From Pedobacter steynii (lineage in GTDB: Bacteria > Bacteroidota > Bacteroidia > Sphingobacteriales > Sphingobacteriaceae): a stretch of DNA of 64,000 nt. Shown here in pieces: positions 24,441 through 32,378 of this stretch. Numbering within the stretch: the stretch's first letter is position 1; every line of letters begins with the position of its first letter. Location: NCBI RefSeq assembly GCF_900103665.1, contig NZ_FNGY01000001.1:806001-870000 (forward strand), written 5' to 3'. Made by a program: the position numbers and the translations under genes. The notes under the pieces were generated by a model. The model made no database searches. It saw nothing but the letters and a program-made list of their open reading frames with translations, and was not told the DNA's origin.

Positions 24441-25730
24441 CTATTCCGAATCCTTATTGCCCTCAGATTTACATGCTGCAATTTTCCGCAGTAAAAATTT
24501 CTTATCAAGAGGCGCATTGCTCAGCCGCAATGCTTCCTCATAAGCAGTGATGGCTTTGTCTCTTTCTCCAATTCTTTGATAAATATCAGCCTTGGTTGCA
24601 GAAAAAAGAAAACTTTGTTGCAGTCCTGAACGCTGTTCCAACTCATTGATTTCCGTTATACAAGCTGTTCCGTTTTGCAGATAACTTTGCGCAATGATGC
24701 TGTTTAGCCTGACATATGGTGAATCTGGTTCCAGTACTTCCAATTGCTGATAGAGGTAGACAATCTTTGTCCAGTTTGTCTGTTTAAAATCTGGAGCGGT
24801 GCAATGTAAGGATGCGATAATGGCTTCCAGGTGGAGGCGGTGGAGTTGTGTCGACTGTGTAGAGATATCCAGGTAATAAAAACCTTCCTGAATAAACTTG
24901 GACTCCCAAAGCGTTCTGTCCTGTTCCGCTAAGCTCAGCCATTCTGCCGCTTCAGTTAAACGTGCAGGAAACCTCGACAGGTTGAAAAACATTAAGGCAA
25001 GCAGCGCATTTGCGGGATAGTAACAGGCCTGCTGCTGATCTGAAAGCAGTTTGGTTAACCTGATCGCCTCATAACATAAATCGTTATTGATGCCCTTCTT
25101 AGCCCTTGTTGTTTTGTATCCTTCATTGAAAATTAAATATAAAATGCGAAGGAGGGTTTCTGTCTGCTCGGCTGAAGGAAGGACAACAGGAACATTTAGC
25201 AGCTGAGGAATATTTTTGAGGGTTGATTTACACCTGCTAAGGCTTTTTTTAACGGCCTCTTCTTTCATTAACAAAGCGTTGGCAATCTCAGGGACACCAA
25301 ATCCACATAAAATATATAAGGTGATGATGATTTGATTCCTGCTGGAAAAGACTGGCTGACAACAAATGATTAACAACCTGAGCTGACTGTCTTTAATTTC
25401 ATGATCTGTACAGATCAGGTGGAAATGGCCCTCCAGATCAATTGATGCTGATAAGATCAGATCAGGAGAAAATGATTCGGTCTTTTGGGCCCTTTTTACT
25501 GCATTAAGCGCTTTATTTTTGGCTACTTTCATCAGCCAGCCGGAAGGATTATCAGGGATACCGCTAAACCGCCATCTGGTCAATGCCGCCTCAAAGGTAT
25601 CCTGAACGATGTCCAGGATCAGGTCAAGGTGCTGTAAGCCAAAGATTCTGGATAAAATAGCAGTCATCTTTCCCGAATTTTCACGGAAAAGATGGGCTGT
25701 CAATTCAGGAATGTTTTCTTTATTGCTCAA
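24441..25730 (-). CDS. ECF sigma factor with C-terminal TPR-like extension (ECF42-type)
   Basis: A 429-residue sigma factor. Sigma region 2 is at about residues 20-90 (QDTFEAALTRWRFSGIPDNP, then GWLMKVAKNKALNAVKRA), region 4 at about 130-180 (GFGVPEIANALLMKEEAVKK). The remaining 240 residues form the helical, TPR-like extension (NEGYKTTRAKKGINND, DKAITAYEEALRL). This layout and a YCII/DGPF partner gene define the ECF42 group, where the extension controls activity. The start is TTG, overlapping the YCII gene by 11 bases, so translation is likely coupled. The extension replaces a classic anti-sigma factor. Trigger is unknown. Confidence 0.9.
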   Translation of the reverse strand: MSNKENIPELTAHLFRENSGKMTAILSRIFGLQHLDLILDIVQDTFEAALTRWRFSGIPDNPSGWLMKVAKNKALNAVKRAQKTESFSPDLILSASIDLEGHFHLICTDHEIKDSQLRLLIICCQPVFSSRNQIIITLYILCGFGVPEIANALLMKEEAVKKSLSRCKSTLKNIPQLLNVPVVLPSAEQTETLLRILYLIFNEGYKTTRAKKGINNDLCYEAIRLTKLLSDQQQACYYPANALLALMFFNLSRFPARLTEAAEWLSLAEQDRTLWESKFIQEGFYYLDISTQSTQLHRLHLEAIIASLHCTAPDFKQTNWTKIVYLYQQLEVLEPDSPYVRLNSIIAQSYLQNGTACITEINELEQRSGLQQSFLFSATKADIYQRIGERDKAITAYEEALRLSNAPLDKKFLLRKIAACKSEGNKDSE

Positions 25731-26058
25731 CCTGAATCACTTCTCTGAGTTCCACACTGGCGCCAAGCGCTAATGATGGGCATCCTTTAGCCAGTTCCGT
25801 TGCTTCTTCCAAAGAATTTGCCAGTAGAAAATAATAACCACTGATACATTCTTTACTTTCTATGTAAGGGCCATCAGTAATGACATTTCCTTTAACATGC
25901 GTTCCTTCAGGATTAAGTGGGTTTCCATCCTTAAAATTGCCTTTAGCCATCAGTTCTTCTACCCATTTGATTTGTTTTTCGATGTCATCCTGCATTTGCT
26001 GGGCGGTCATTTCTCCGTAGTCCGCATTTTCTCTGATCAGCATTAAAAACTCTTTCAT
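25720..26058 (-). CDS. YCII-related (DGPF) protein, partner of the ECF sigma factor
   Basis: A 112-residue YCII-domain protein. It starts MKEFLMLIRENADYGEMT, and has NVITDGPYIESKECISGYY; the DGPF motif of the family appears as DGPY. YCII domains are dimeric alpha-beta barrels. Genes of this type sit next to ECF41/42 sigma factors in many bacteria, but the biochemical activity is unknown. The chosen ATG at 26058 matches the family N-terminus; the longer in-frame extension upstream does not. The 3' end overlaps the sigma gene by 11 bases. Confidence 0.88.
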   Translation of the reverse strand: MKEFLMLIRENADYGEMTAQQMQDDIEKQIKWVEELMAKGNFKDGNPLNPEGTHVKGNVITDGPYIESKECISGYYFLLANSLEEATELAKGCPSLALGASVELREVIQVEQ

Positions 26059-26152
26059 AAATCGTTTGTTTAATAAATACCTGGTTAATTTATTACATTG
26101 ACAATCGGGTAGCGGGTTTAGGGACAAAATACCTGATTTATTTTATATTCCA

Positions 26153-26872
26153 ATGAAGATACCTACCATACACGGCAATATTGAACGAAGGATTTTAATC
26201 AACTATACTGCGGACCCGGAAGTGATTAGACAGTTGCTTCCTTTTCCTTTCCGCCCCAAGATTTATAAAGACAAGGCAATTGCTGGTATCTGTTTAATCC
26301 GTTTGAAAAACATAAAGCCGAAAGGTTTCCCTGATTTGATCGGTGTTTCTTCAGAAAATGGAGCGCATAGGATTGCAGTAGAGTGGGATGAAGGTGGAGA
26401 GGTTAGGGAAGGGGTGTATATTCCGAGAAGGGATACCTCGCTCATGCTGAATACAATTGTTGGCGGCTGGCTATTTCCCGGAGTGCATCACCTTGCCAAA
26501 TTTACGGTGAGAGAAGCAGATGGTCAGTATCATATTGACTTTGTAAGTGCTGATCAAACGGGTGTTTCAATTGATGCGACCGAAACAGATCAATTAAATG
26601 AAAACTCTATATTTCGCACTTTAGACAATGCCTCTCATTTTTTTGAAAAAGGTGCTTTGGGTTATTCTCCGAACAAAAATGGGTTTGATGGTCTTAAGTT
26701 GCAGACTTACCGATGGGAAATGAGACCTTTATCCGTATCAAAGGTCAGTTCCAGTTTTTTTGAAGATCAGGATATCTTTCCAGAAGGATCAGTGGTCTTT
26801 GACCATGCTTTACTGATGACAGAAATAGAGCATGAATGGCATAGCGCGCCAACACCAGCTCATAATAAATAG
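26153..26872 (+). CDS. DUF2071 family protein (YqjF-like)
   Basis: A 239-residue protein of the DUF2071 (acetoacetate decarboxylase-like) family. Visible parts: RRILINYTADPEVIRQLLPF at the start, AGICLIRLKNIKPKGFPDL, and VYIPRRDTSLMLNTIVGGW. Related proteins such as B. subtilis YqjF have no firmly assigned function. It is divergent from the YCII gene over 94 bases and converges on the coiled-coil gene across a short A/T-flanked hairpin. Confidence 0.85.
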   Translation: MKIPTIHGNIERRILINYTADPEVIRQLLPFPFRPKIYKDKAIAGICLIRLKNIKPKGFPDLIGVSSENGAHRIAVEWDEGGEVREGVYIPRRDTSLMLNTIVGGWLFPGVHHLAKFTVREADGQYHIDFVSADQTGVSIDATETDQLNENSIFRTLDNASHFFEKGALGYSPNKNGFDGLKLQTYRWEMRPLSVSKVSSSFFEDQDIFPEGSVVFDHALLMTEIEHEWHSAPTPAHNK

Positions 26873-26882
26873 AGATAAAAAG

Positions 26883-26909
26883 AAAAAAGCTTCATCAGGA
26901 GCTTTTTTG
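26883..26909. terminator. Bidirectional terminator
   Basis: AAAAAAGCT and AGCTTTTTT arms around an 8-base loop TCATCAGG, between converging genes. The stem has only three G-C containing pairs but has A and T runs on both sides, so it can act in either direction. Confidence 0.7.
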
Positions 26910-26931
26910 TTAAGTATGTAATTATCGAAAA

Positions 26932-27333
26932 TTAATTCGGAATATCAAATTTCTTTTGGTCTTCATGGAATTGTTCGTACCGGGTAGCAGCACCTATTTT
27001 AATTAATTCTGCTTTGATGCCACCAAGTTGATCCTCTATTTCTACTTTAATGCCACCAAGTTGATCACCAACTTCAGTAAAATTAGTTGAAGTTTCCGCA
27101 GACAATGAATTTAGTCTAGCTTCAACATTTCCTAATCGACTTTCAACGTTTCCCAATCGACTTTCAACGTTTCCCAATCGACCTTCAATTCTTCCTAACC
27201 GACCTTCAATTTTAATAAAATTTTCATCTGCTTTAGTTGCAATTCCATCCAGCATCGCTTTAGTAAGCTCATTCTGACTTAAGAGAAGTGCTACAGACTC
27301 TTCTAATGTTTGCTTTTTGTTCGACTCCTCCAT
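26932..27333 (-). CDS. Small coiled-coil protein with perfect heptad repeats
   Basis: A 133-residue protein dominated by a coiled coil. Residues about 42-75 are tandem seven-residue units (GRLGRIE, GRLGNVE, SRLGNVE, SRLGNVE, ARL), each encoded by a 21-base direct repeat. A second repeat, DQLGGIKVEIE then DQLGGIKAEL, follows. There is no signal peptide or membrane segment. The protein likely oligomerises through its Leu/Val heptads, but I recognise no function. It has a good -7 match upstream and a terminator downstream, so it is a single-gene unit. Confidence 0.72.
   Translation of the reverse strand: MEESNKKQTLEESVALLLSQNELTKAMLDGIATKADENFIKIEGRLGRIEGRLGNVESRLGNVESRLGNVEARLNSLSAETSTNFTEVGDQLGGIKVEIEDQLGGIKAELIKIGAATRYEQFHEDQKKFDIPN
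27017..27066. repeat. Two-copy 33-base-period repeat inside the coiled-coil gene
   Basis: ATGCCACCAAGTTGATC occurs at 27017-27033 and 27050-27066, encoding DQLGGIK twice on the minus strand. Part of the repetitive coiled coil. Confidence 0.85.
27121..27204. repeat. Four tandem 21-base units inside the coiled-coil gene
   Basis: Four adjacent 21-base units, 27121-27141, 27142-27162, 27163-27183 and 27184-27204. The second and third differ only in the last base (TTCAACGTTTCCCAATCGAC plus T or C); the outer two are diverged. Each encodes one heptad, so gain or loss of a unit keeps the frame. Confidence 0.95.
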
Positions 27334-27350
27334 CTGAAATGTTGTTTGGA

Positions 27351-27358
27351 CAAAGCTA
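27351..27358 (-). promoter_or_regulatory. Putative -7 element for the coiled-coil gene
   Basis: Minus-strand TAGCTTTG matches TAnnTTTG, 17 bases before the ATG at 27333. Exact consensus and good position; no experiment. Confidence 0.5.
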
Positions 27359-27515
27359 AGTAATTTGAATTTAATAATTAAATATTTTTATAATTATTTA
27401 AGTTGTTTGATTTCTTATTACGACAATAACAGAGAAGCGACCAAATGTCAATATGTACTATTGAGTTACCGGAAAGGACTGGATAACTCCTTTCGGTGCT
27501 ATCTGGGAAAATTGT

Positions 27516-28217
27516 CTATTTGCCGGACTGGACCGCAAAGGAAACTGCTGCTTTAGCATGAATCTTTGTCGTATCAAAAACAGGTATGGCAATGTCTTCC
27601 TGATGAATTAACAAAGGAATTTCAGTACATCCCAATATGATCCCCTCCGCACCGTTGTCAATCAGCTGCTGAATGATCGCTAAGTATTGTCTTTTGGTTT
27701 CCGGATTCAGAACTCCCCGTCCCAGTTCGTTCCTCAGCGTATCTTCGATATAATCTCTGTCTTCCTGACTTTGAGGAATAATAGGCTCAATTCCGCTGGC
27801 AATCAGTTTGTCTTTATAAAAATCCAGTTCCATGGTATAGGTGGTGCCCAATAATCCTACCTTTTTCAAACCCGCCTGATGAATGGCATCTGCCACTGCT
27901 GTAGTAATGTCTATCAGTGGCAGATTTACCCTTTCTGCAATTCTATCGGCCACAATATGGGCTGTATTGGCACATAATACAATGGCTTCTGCACCACCTT
28001 TTTTTAGATCTTCAGCAGCATTAACGAGCAATTCAAAGGTGGCATCCCAATTGTATTCGGCATTGAAACGCTGGAAATCATCAAAATTTACGGAGTAGAT
28101 CATACATTCCGCAAAGTTTAGTCCACCCAGTTTTTCATTTACCCCTTCATTGATATAACGGTAATAATCTACCGTAGATGTCCAGCTGATTCCTCCAACA
28201 AGTCCGATTTTTTTCAT
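27516..28217 (-). CDS. Aspartate/glutamate racemase family protein (RacD/YgeA type)
   Basis: A 233-residue PLP-independent amino-acid racemase. The start KKIGLVGGISWTSTVDYYR, the first catalytic Cys in VLCANTAHIVAD (near residue 82) and the second in GIILGCTEIPLLI (near residue 197) are clear. The family interconverts L- and D-amino acids such as aspartate or glutamate, or broader substrates. It is divergent from a MocR-type regulator gene, a layout that suggests the regulator controls it. The true substrate is unknown. Confidence 0.9.
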   Translation of the reverse strand: MKKIGLVGGISWTSTVDYYRYINEGVNEKLGGLNFAECMIYSVNFDDFQRFNAEYNWDATFELLVNAAEDLKKGGAEAIVLCANTAHIVADRIAERVNLPLIDITTAVADAIHQAGLKKVGLLGTTYTMELDFYKDKLIASGIEPIIPQSQEDRDYIEDTLRNELGRGVLNPETKRQYLAIIQQLIDNGAEGIILGCTEIPLLIHQEDIAIPVFDTTKIHAKAAVSFAVQSGK

Positions 28218-28325
28218 ATGTATATAATGTTTTTTAATGGTTATGAAGCGATCATGATCTTATATTCATTTCGTTATGTGATCTGGAAGATCATGATGGT
28301 TTCATTTGTATATAAGTTTTTAAAA
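28211..28325. promoter_or_regulatory. Divergent control region with two repeat pairs (racemase / MocR)
   Basis: The 188-base gap between divergent genes holds two sets of direct repeats. GATCATGAT occurs at 28250-28258 and 28289-28297. A longer imperfect pair, TTTCATATGTATATAATGTT at about 28212-28231 and TTTCATTTGTATATAAGTTT at about 28301-28320, flanks them; the first copy covers the racemase start codon. MocR regulators often bind direct repeats in such gaps, so these are candidate operators. This is an inference. Confidence 0.5.
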
Positions 28326-28405
28326 TGTATTGTTTTTATGATGTAAAAGTAGATAGCTTTGAGTAACTATAACAGATACAAAAACCGACTATTTTAATGT
28401 AACAG

Positions 28406-29842
28406 ATGAAAGGATTTCAATACCTAAACATTGCAGATGAACTGGAAAAATTAATTAACACGGAGGTTTATCCTGTTGGCCGTAAACTGCCTTCTTTGCG
28501 GTTGATCAGTTTACGCTTCCAGGTCAGTATAGGTACAGTCCTGAAAGCCTTTGTGTTGCTGATAGATAAAGGGCTGATCCTTGGAAAGGAACGCTCCGGT
28601 TATGTCGTGCTGAGAAAGTCCGTGCTGAATGTAGATTTACCACAGCGCAGCAAAACGATATCTGGGGCGACCGAAGTGAGGTTAAGTCCGGTTTTACCTC
28701 AAATCAGCAGGGAAGAGCAGGAGCATCAATCTTTTGTGTCTTTTTTTAATGCGGTATTGGATGTGGGGCTTTTACCGCTCAATGCAATCAGAAGAAGCCT
28801 GCAACATGCTTCAAGAGACCTGAGCGGAGCACACTTGTTATATGAAAAGGCCAATGGAAATCCTTTGCTAAGACAGGAGATCGCCGGGAGGTCTTTCCGC
28901 TGGAAAGGAGCCCTCAGCGCCGAAGATGTAGTCATTACAAATGGGGCATTGGAAGCAGTAGGCCTATGCCTGAGGGCGGTTGCAGAAAAAGGGGATACCA
29001 TTGTGCTGGAGAGCCCATTTTACTATGGCATCCTTCAGACGATTGAAGCATTGGGATTGAAAATAGTGGAGCTTCCGGGAGATACTTTATCAGGAATCGA
29101 CCTGGATCAGCTCGAACAGGTTTGTGAGGAACACCGGGTAGCAGCATGCGTCCTGATCTCTAATTTTAACAATCCCAATGGCGCCATGCTTTCTGACCAG
29201 AAGAAACAAGATATTGCTGCTTTCGCAAGGCGAAAAAAGATTCCTGTTATTGACGATGACATTTATGGCGATCTTCATTTCGATACAGAAAGACCTGCAA
29301 ATATTAAAAGTTATGACGCCGATGGATGGGTGATGTTGTGTTCTTCCTTTTCCAAATCTGTTGCCCCCGGATACAGGATCGGATGGTGTGCCCCGGGAAG
29401 ATTTACAGAAAAAGTCATCAGGCTGAAAGCCCTAACGAATGTGGCTACCGCAAGCGTAGTTCAGTTGTCCCTGCTGCAATTGTTAAATACAGGAGCCTAC
29501 GACCGCCATTTGCGCAAGCTGCGGCCGGAGTTACACAAGCTGATGTTATTGACCTTGCAGGCTATTGAGCAATATTTTCCTGTCGGAACGAGAATGAGCA
29601 GACCCAAAGGCGGATTGGTACTCTGGATTGAGCTGCCCCAGGGGGTCGATGCGGTTTTACTTCATCAAAAGGCAATTGCCGGACATATTCAGATCGCCCC
29701 GGGAACTTTGTTTTCCAACAGCGGAGCTTATACGAATTATATCCGGATGAGTTGTAGCAACCTCTGGAGTAAAAGAATAGAACAGGCCATCCAACAACTG
29801 GGGAACATGATAAAGGACCAGATGATGAAAAACAAAAATTAA
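28406..29842 (+). CDS. MocR/PdxR-type regulator (GntR HTH fused to aminotransferase fold)
   Basis: A 478-residue protein with an N-terminal GntR winged helix (about residues 10-75: YPVGRKLPSLRLISLRFQVS, then IGTVLKAFVLLIDKGLI) and a C-terminal fold-type I aminotransferase domain (about 110-470). ISNFNNPNGAMLS, IDDDIYGDLHFD and SSFSKSVAPGYRIGW (PLP Lys in SFSKS) are present. Members sense PLP with an amino compound and regulate divergent genes; known cases control GABA, vitamin B6, taurine or D-amino-acid metabolism. Here the divergent target is the racemase gene. Confidence 0.9.
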   Translation: MKGFQYLNIADELEKLINTEVYPVGRKLPSLRLISLRFQVSIGTVLKAFVLLIDKGLILGKERSGYVVLRKSVLNVDLPQRSKTISGATEVRLSPVLPQISREEQEHQSFVSFFNAVLDVGLLPLNAIRRSLQHASRDLSGAHLLYEKANGNPLLRQEIAGRSFRWKGALSAEDVVITNGALEAVGLCLRAVAEKGDTIVLESPFYYGILQTIEALGLKIVELPGDTLSGIDLDQLEQVCEEHRVAACVLISNFNNPNGAMLSDQKKQDIAAFARRKKIPVIDDDIYGDLHFDTERPANIKSYDADGWVMLCSSFSKSVAPGYRIGWCAPGRFTEKVIRLKALTNVATASVVQLSLLQLLNTGAYDRHLRKLRPELHKLMLLTLQAIEQYFPVGTRMSRPKGGLVLWIELPQGVDAVLLHQKAIAGHIQIAPGTLFSNSGAYTNYIRMSCSNLWSKRIEQAIQQLGNMIKDQMMKNKN

Positions 29843-29910
29843 TTTCCGGGCGTATTCCTTATTTATTAGCTTTATTCTGTAATTGATCAACCCCTGCTAA
29901 TTTGTAAAAG

Positions 29911-30897
29911 ATGAAACGTGGTGCTTTAATTTTCTGGACGCTGTACAGCCTTTTCTTTGCCATTCCATTCCCCATGATCATCTATTATTCTACCAGTAAT
30001 CCGGATGATATCAACAACCTCAGGGCCAGTAACCCATGGCTTTCCCTTGGTATTTTAGCGGCCTCTGTTATACTTTGGCTCATTGTCCTGATTGTGTTTT
30101 ACCACAAATGGGTGTTGAATGTTTTTACTTCCAAAAAAAATATTGAATACCTGAAGAAGGAAGGAGAACCCCGGGAGGCCCGGATTTTAAGTGTAAACAA
30201 GCTGAGACCGGCTGAAGCAAAGATGGATACTTATGAACTGGCGCTTTCCTTTAAAAATCTGGTTGGCACGGAGATCGTACAGAAGAGTGGTGTGAATGAT
30301 AGTAAACCTTTTGAACGCCGTTATGAAGTCGGTAAAAAGGTCACACTATTGATTGATAAAGAGATGAAACGTATTCCTTACTTTATTTTTTCGGGTACCC
30401 AAATCAGAATAAATAAAAGAGTTGTACTGTTAAGAAGTCTGGGTTGGCTGGCACTGGTTGCAGTCCTGTCGGGATATTATGTATATGCCTATCAATCAGA
30501 AAGCCATGGAATGGGCTGGCGTTTTATGAGTTTTGGACACCCTTTAATCGTTTGCCCGCTGATCCTTTTATTTTATAGGATTTTAGTAGACCTGATCGTT
30601 AATAAATTGGGTGGTGATTATAAGGATAATACCCCATTAATTAAGTTTAAAGGAATAAAAACAAATGCCAGACTCATCAGTGCAAGTCAGACCGGAACCT
30701 ATATTAACGAGCAACCCATGATCCGTTTTGAGCTGGAATATACTGACGAAAAGCAGCAAAAGCACAACGGAAATATAAAAAAGATTGTAAACCTGCTGGA
30801 TTTAAACAGTATAAAAGTCGAATATGTGGAGATTTTTTACCTCAAATCTGATCCTAAACGGATTGCTTTTGCCAGTGATTTAAATGAACTAAGCTGA
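29911..30897 (+). CDS. Hypothetical membrane protein (DUF3592-like layout)
   Basis: A 328-residue protein with four hydrophobic segments in two pairs: residues about 5-25 and 45-70, then about 170-190 and 208-232. After each pair lies a similar soluble beta-rich stretch (GEPREARILSVNKLRP and KGIKTNARLISASQTGTYI, followed by conserved patterns like ELALSFKN and RFELEYTD). This internal duplication resembles DUF3592-type proteins, but the match is weak. It is followed after 5 bases by a lipoprotein gene, so the two probably form an operon. Confidence 0.65.
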   Translation: MKRGALIFWTLYSLFFAIPFPMIIYYSTSNPDDINNLRASNPWLSLGILAASVILWLIVLIVFYHKWVLNVFTSKKNIEYLKKEGEPREARILSVNKLRPAEAKMDTYELALSFKNLVGTEIVQKSGVNDSKPFERRYEVGKKVTLLIDKEMKRIPYFIFSGTQIRINKRVVLLRSLGWLALVAVLSGYYVYAYQSESHGMGWRFMSFGHPLIVCPLILLFYRILVDLIVNKLGGDYKDNTPLIKFKGIKTNARLISASQTGTYINEQPMIRFELEYTDEKQQKHNGNIKKIVNLLDLNSIKVEYVEIFYLKSDPKRIAFASDLNELS

Positions 30898-30902
30898 ACG
30901 CC

Positions 30903-31607
30903 ATGAAGAAGTTAATTGCCCTGATGATTTGTAGCCAGATCCTTTTTAGTTGTAAGCAGATCTCAAAAAGTGTAGCAGAGACGTTTAACCCTAATGATTC
31001 TGTGGCGAATAAAGCTGCGCAGGATAAGCCCGCCGAAAATGAGGATCATTTTCATACAGAAACCCAAACGACCAGCAGTACGACTGTAGAAACACATACC
31101 AGCACACATACTGAACAGCATGTTGAAGGGACTAAAACTGGTTTTTTAACAAATGCTGATCAGTTAACAAAAGCAGAAAACGAGTTGAAAAAGCTACCTC
31201 AATATCTGGGAAAGGAAATCTTTATTTATTCCAATATTAATTTTTATGACGATGGTCACATCAGTGTGATGCTGCAGCATCCTCAAAACCCTAAGTATGT
31301 AGATAGTTATGAATACAATGCAGGGAAATGGTCTGCACCCAAGCCGAAGCAGTTGTCGGTAAAAGATGACGTTAAAAGCAGTCTGGTTTCGCTAACCAGG
31401 ATCCCATTCTCTAACGTAGCTAAAGTAACTGGTATCTATAATGAAAAAGCTGCTCATATTGAAGGAGCAAAGTCAAGTGACCATACTTACATTGCTATTT
31501 TTAGGAATCAGATAGAATGGTACCCGATGAACATTAATGGGACCAGGGAGCGTTATTACATCCAGTTTAATCCAGATGGAACGTTAAAAGAATTCAAACA
31601 GGATTAA
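30903..31607 (+). CDS. Hypothetical lipoprotein
   Basis: A 234-residue protein with a lipoprotein signal ending ILFSC, Cys17 being the lipidation site. A Thr/His/Glu-rich low-complexity linker (about residues 48-78, with TSSTTVETHTSTHTEQH) leads to a C-terminal domain with no recognised family. That domain contains ENELKKLPQYLGKEIFIYSN and IQFNPDGTLKEFK. Probably attached to the outer or inner membrane facing the periplasm. It follows the preceding membrane protein gene by 5 bases. Confidence 0.75.
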   Translation: MKKLIALMICSQILFSCKQISKSVAETFNPNDSVANKAAQDKPAENEDHFHTETQTTSSTTVETHTSTHTEQHVEGTKTGFLTNADQLTKAENELKKLPQYLGKEIFIYSNINFYDDGHISVMLQHPQNPKYVDSYEYNAGKWSAPKPKQLSVKDDVKSSLVSLTRIPFSNVAKVTGIYNEKAAHIEGAKSSDHTYIAIFRNQIEWYPMNINGTRERYYIQFNPDGTLKEFKQD

Positions 31608-31688
31608 TAACTAAAGATTTAGTTTGTTGGAAGTTTATTTTCTATATTTAGATAATTGATTCAATTCTTTATTTAAATATTCGAAATT

Positions 31689-32378
31689 ATGAAGCGCTTT
31701 ATTCCAGTTCTTTTGTTCTTGTTTCCGCTGTCTTTATCGGCTCAGGTCATCAGGTTTAAGATAGAAGGTACCGTTAAGAATGTAACACATGCTAAGTTTG
31801 CATACCTGTCTTCATTCTATCAGCAGGTGACTGTTTCCAGTCCGAAAATATTTATGGTTAGTCCCATCGTAAATGGGAAGTTCGAGTTCCGCAATACTTT
31901 TGATCTGGAAGGAAAGGACTTTCAGCATGCCTGCATCATTGTAGATGAGCGGGGTAATATTTCAAAAGAAGAACTGGCTTCCAGGTTTAAGCAGCAGAGA
32001 TGGGTAGCTGGCAGGGAGAAGTTTATCAGAATAGTGCTGCTTGAAAATCTGAAGCTCGACCTACCGGAGCGGGATCAAACGAGAACTGCAGCAGTGGTAG
32101 CAGGGGGAAGGCTAACAAAGCAATTGGATGAGATTGGGCTTGCGATGAGGGAGGGAAATAAAAAGCTGGTTTCTTTCGTGAAAAAATATCCGGATTCTCC
32201 GGTAACGCTGTATGCAGTAGAGCAGTGTTCTGATACCAGAGGCTATAACCAGGAAAAATTACTCAATGCCTGGGGTACCCCATCAGAACTTTATAATGCG
32301 CTTTCCGAAAGATTAAAAAAGACGCCAAGAGGCATTGCGCTAAAGAAAGATATTGAACAACAATCCATCCTTAAATGA
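31689..32378 (+). CDS. Exported DUF4369-like protein without thioredoxin domain
   Basis: A 229-residue exported protein (signal MKRFIPVLLFLFPLSLSAQ). The N-terminal part (IRFKIEGTVKNVTHAKFAYL) resembles the beta domain that precedes thioredoxin in many Bacteroidota TlpA-like proteins; the rest is helical (FVKKYPDSPVTLYAVEQCSD is typical of the linker helices of that family). The thioredoxin part itself is absent. The next gene overlaps by 4 bases (ATGA) and carries a thioredoxin domain, so the two products probably act together in the periplasm. Confidence 0.75.
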   Translation: MKRFIPVLLFLFPLSLSAQVIRFKIEGTVKNVTHAKFAYLSSFYQQVTVSSPKIFMVSPIVNGKFEFRNTFDLEGKDFQHACIIVDERGNISKEELASRFKQQRWVAGREKFIRIVLLENLKLDLPERDQTRTAAVVAGGRLTKQLDEIGLAMREGNKKLVSFVKKYPDSPVTLYAVEQCSDTRGYNQEKLLNAWGTPSELYNALSERLKKTPRGIALKKDIEQQSILK

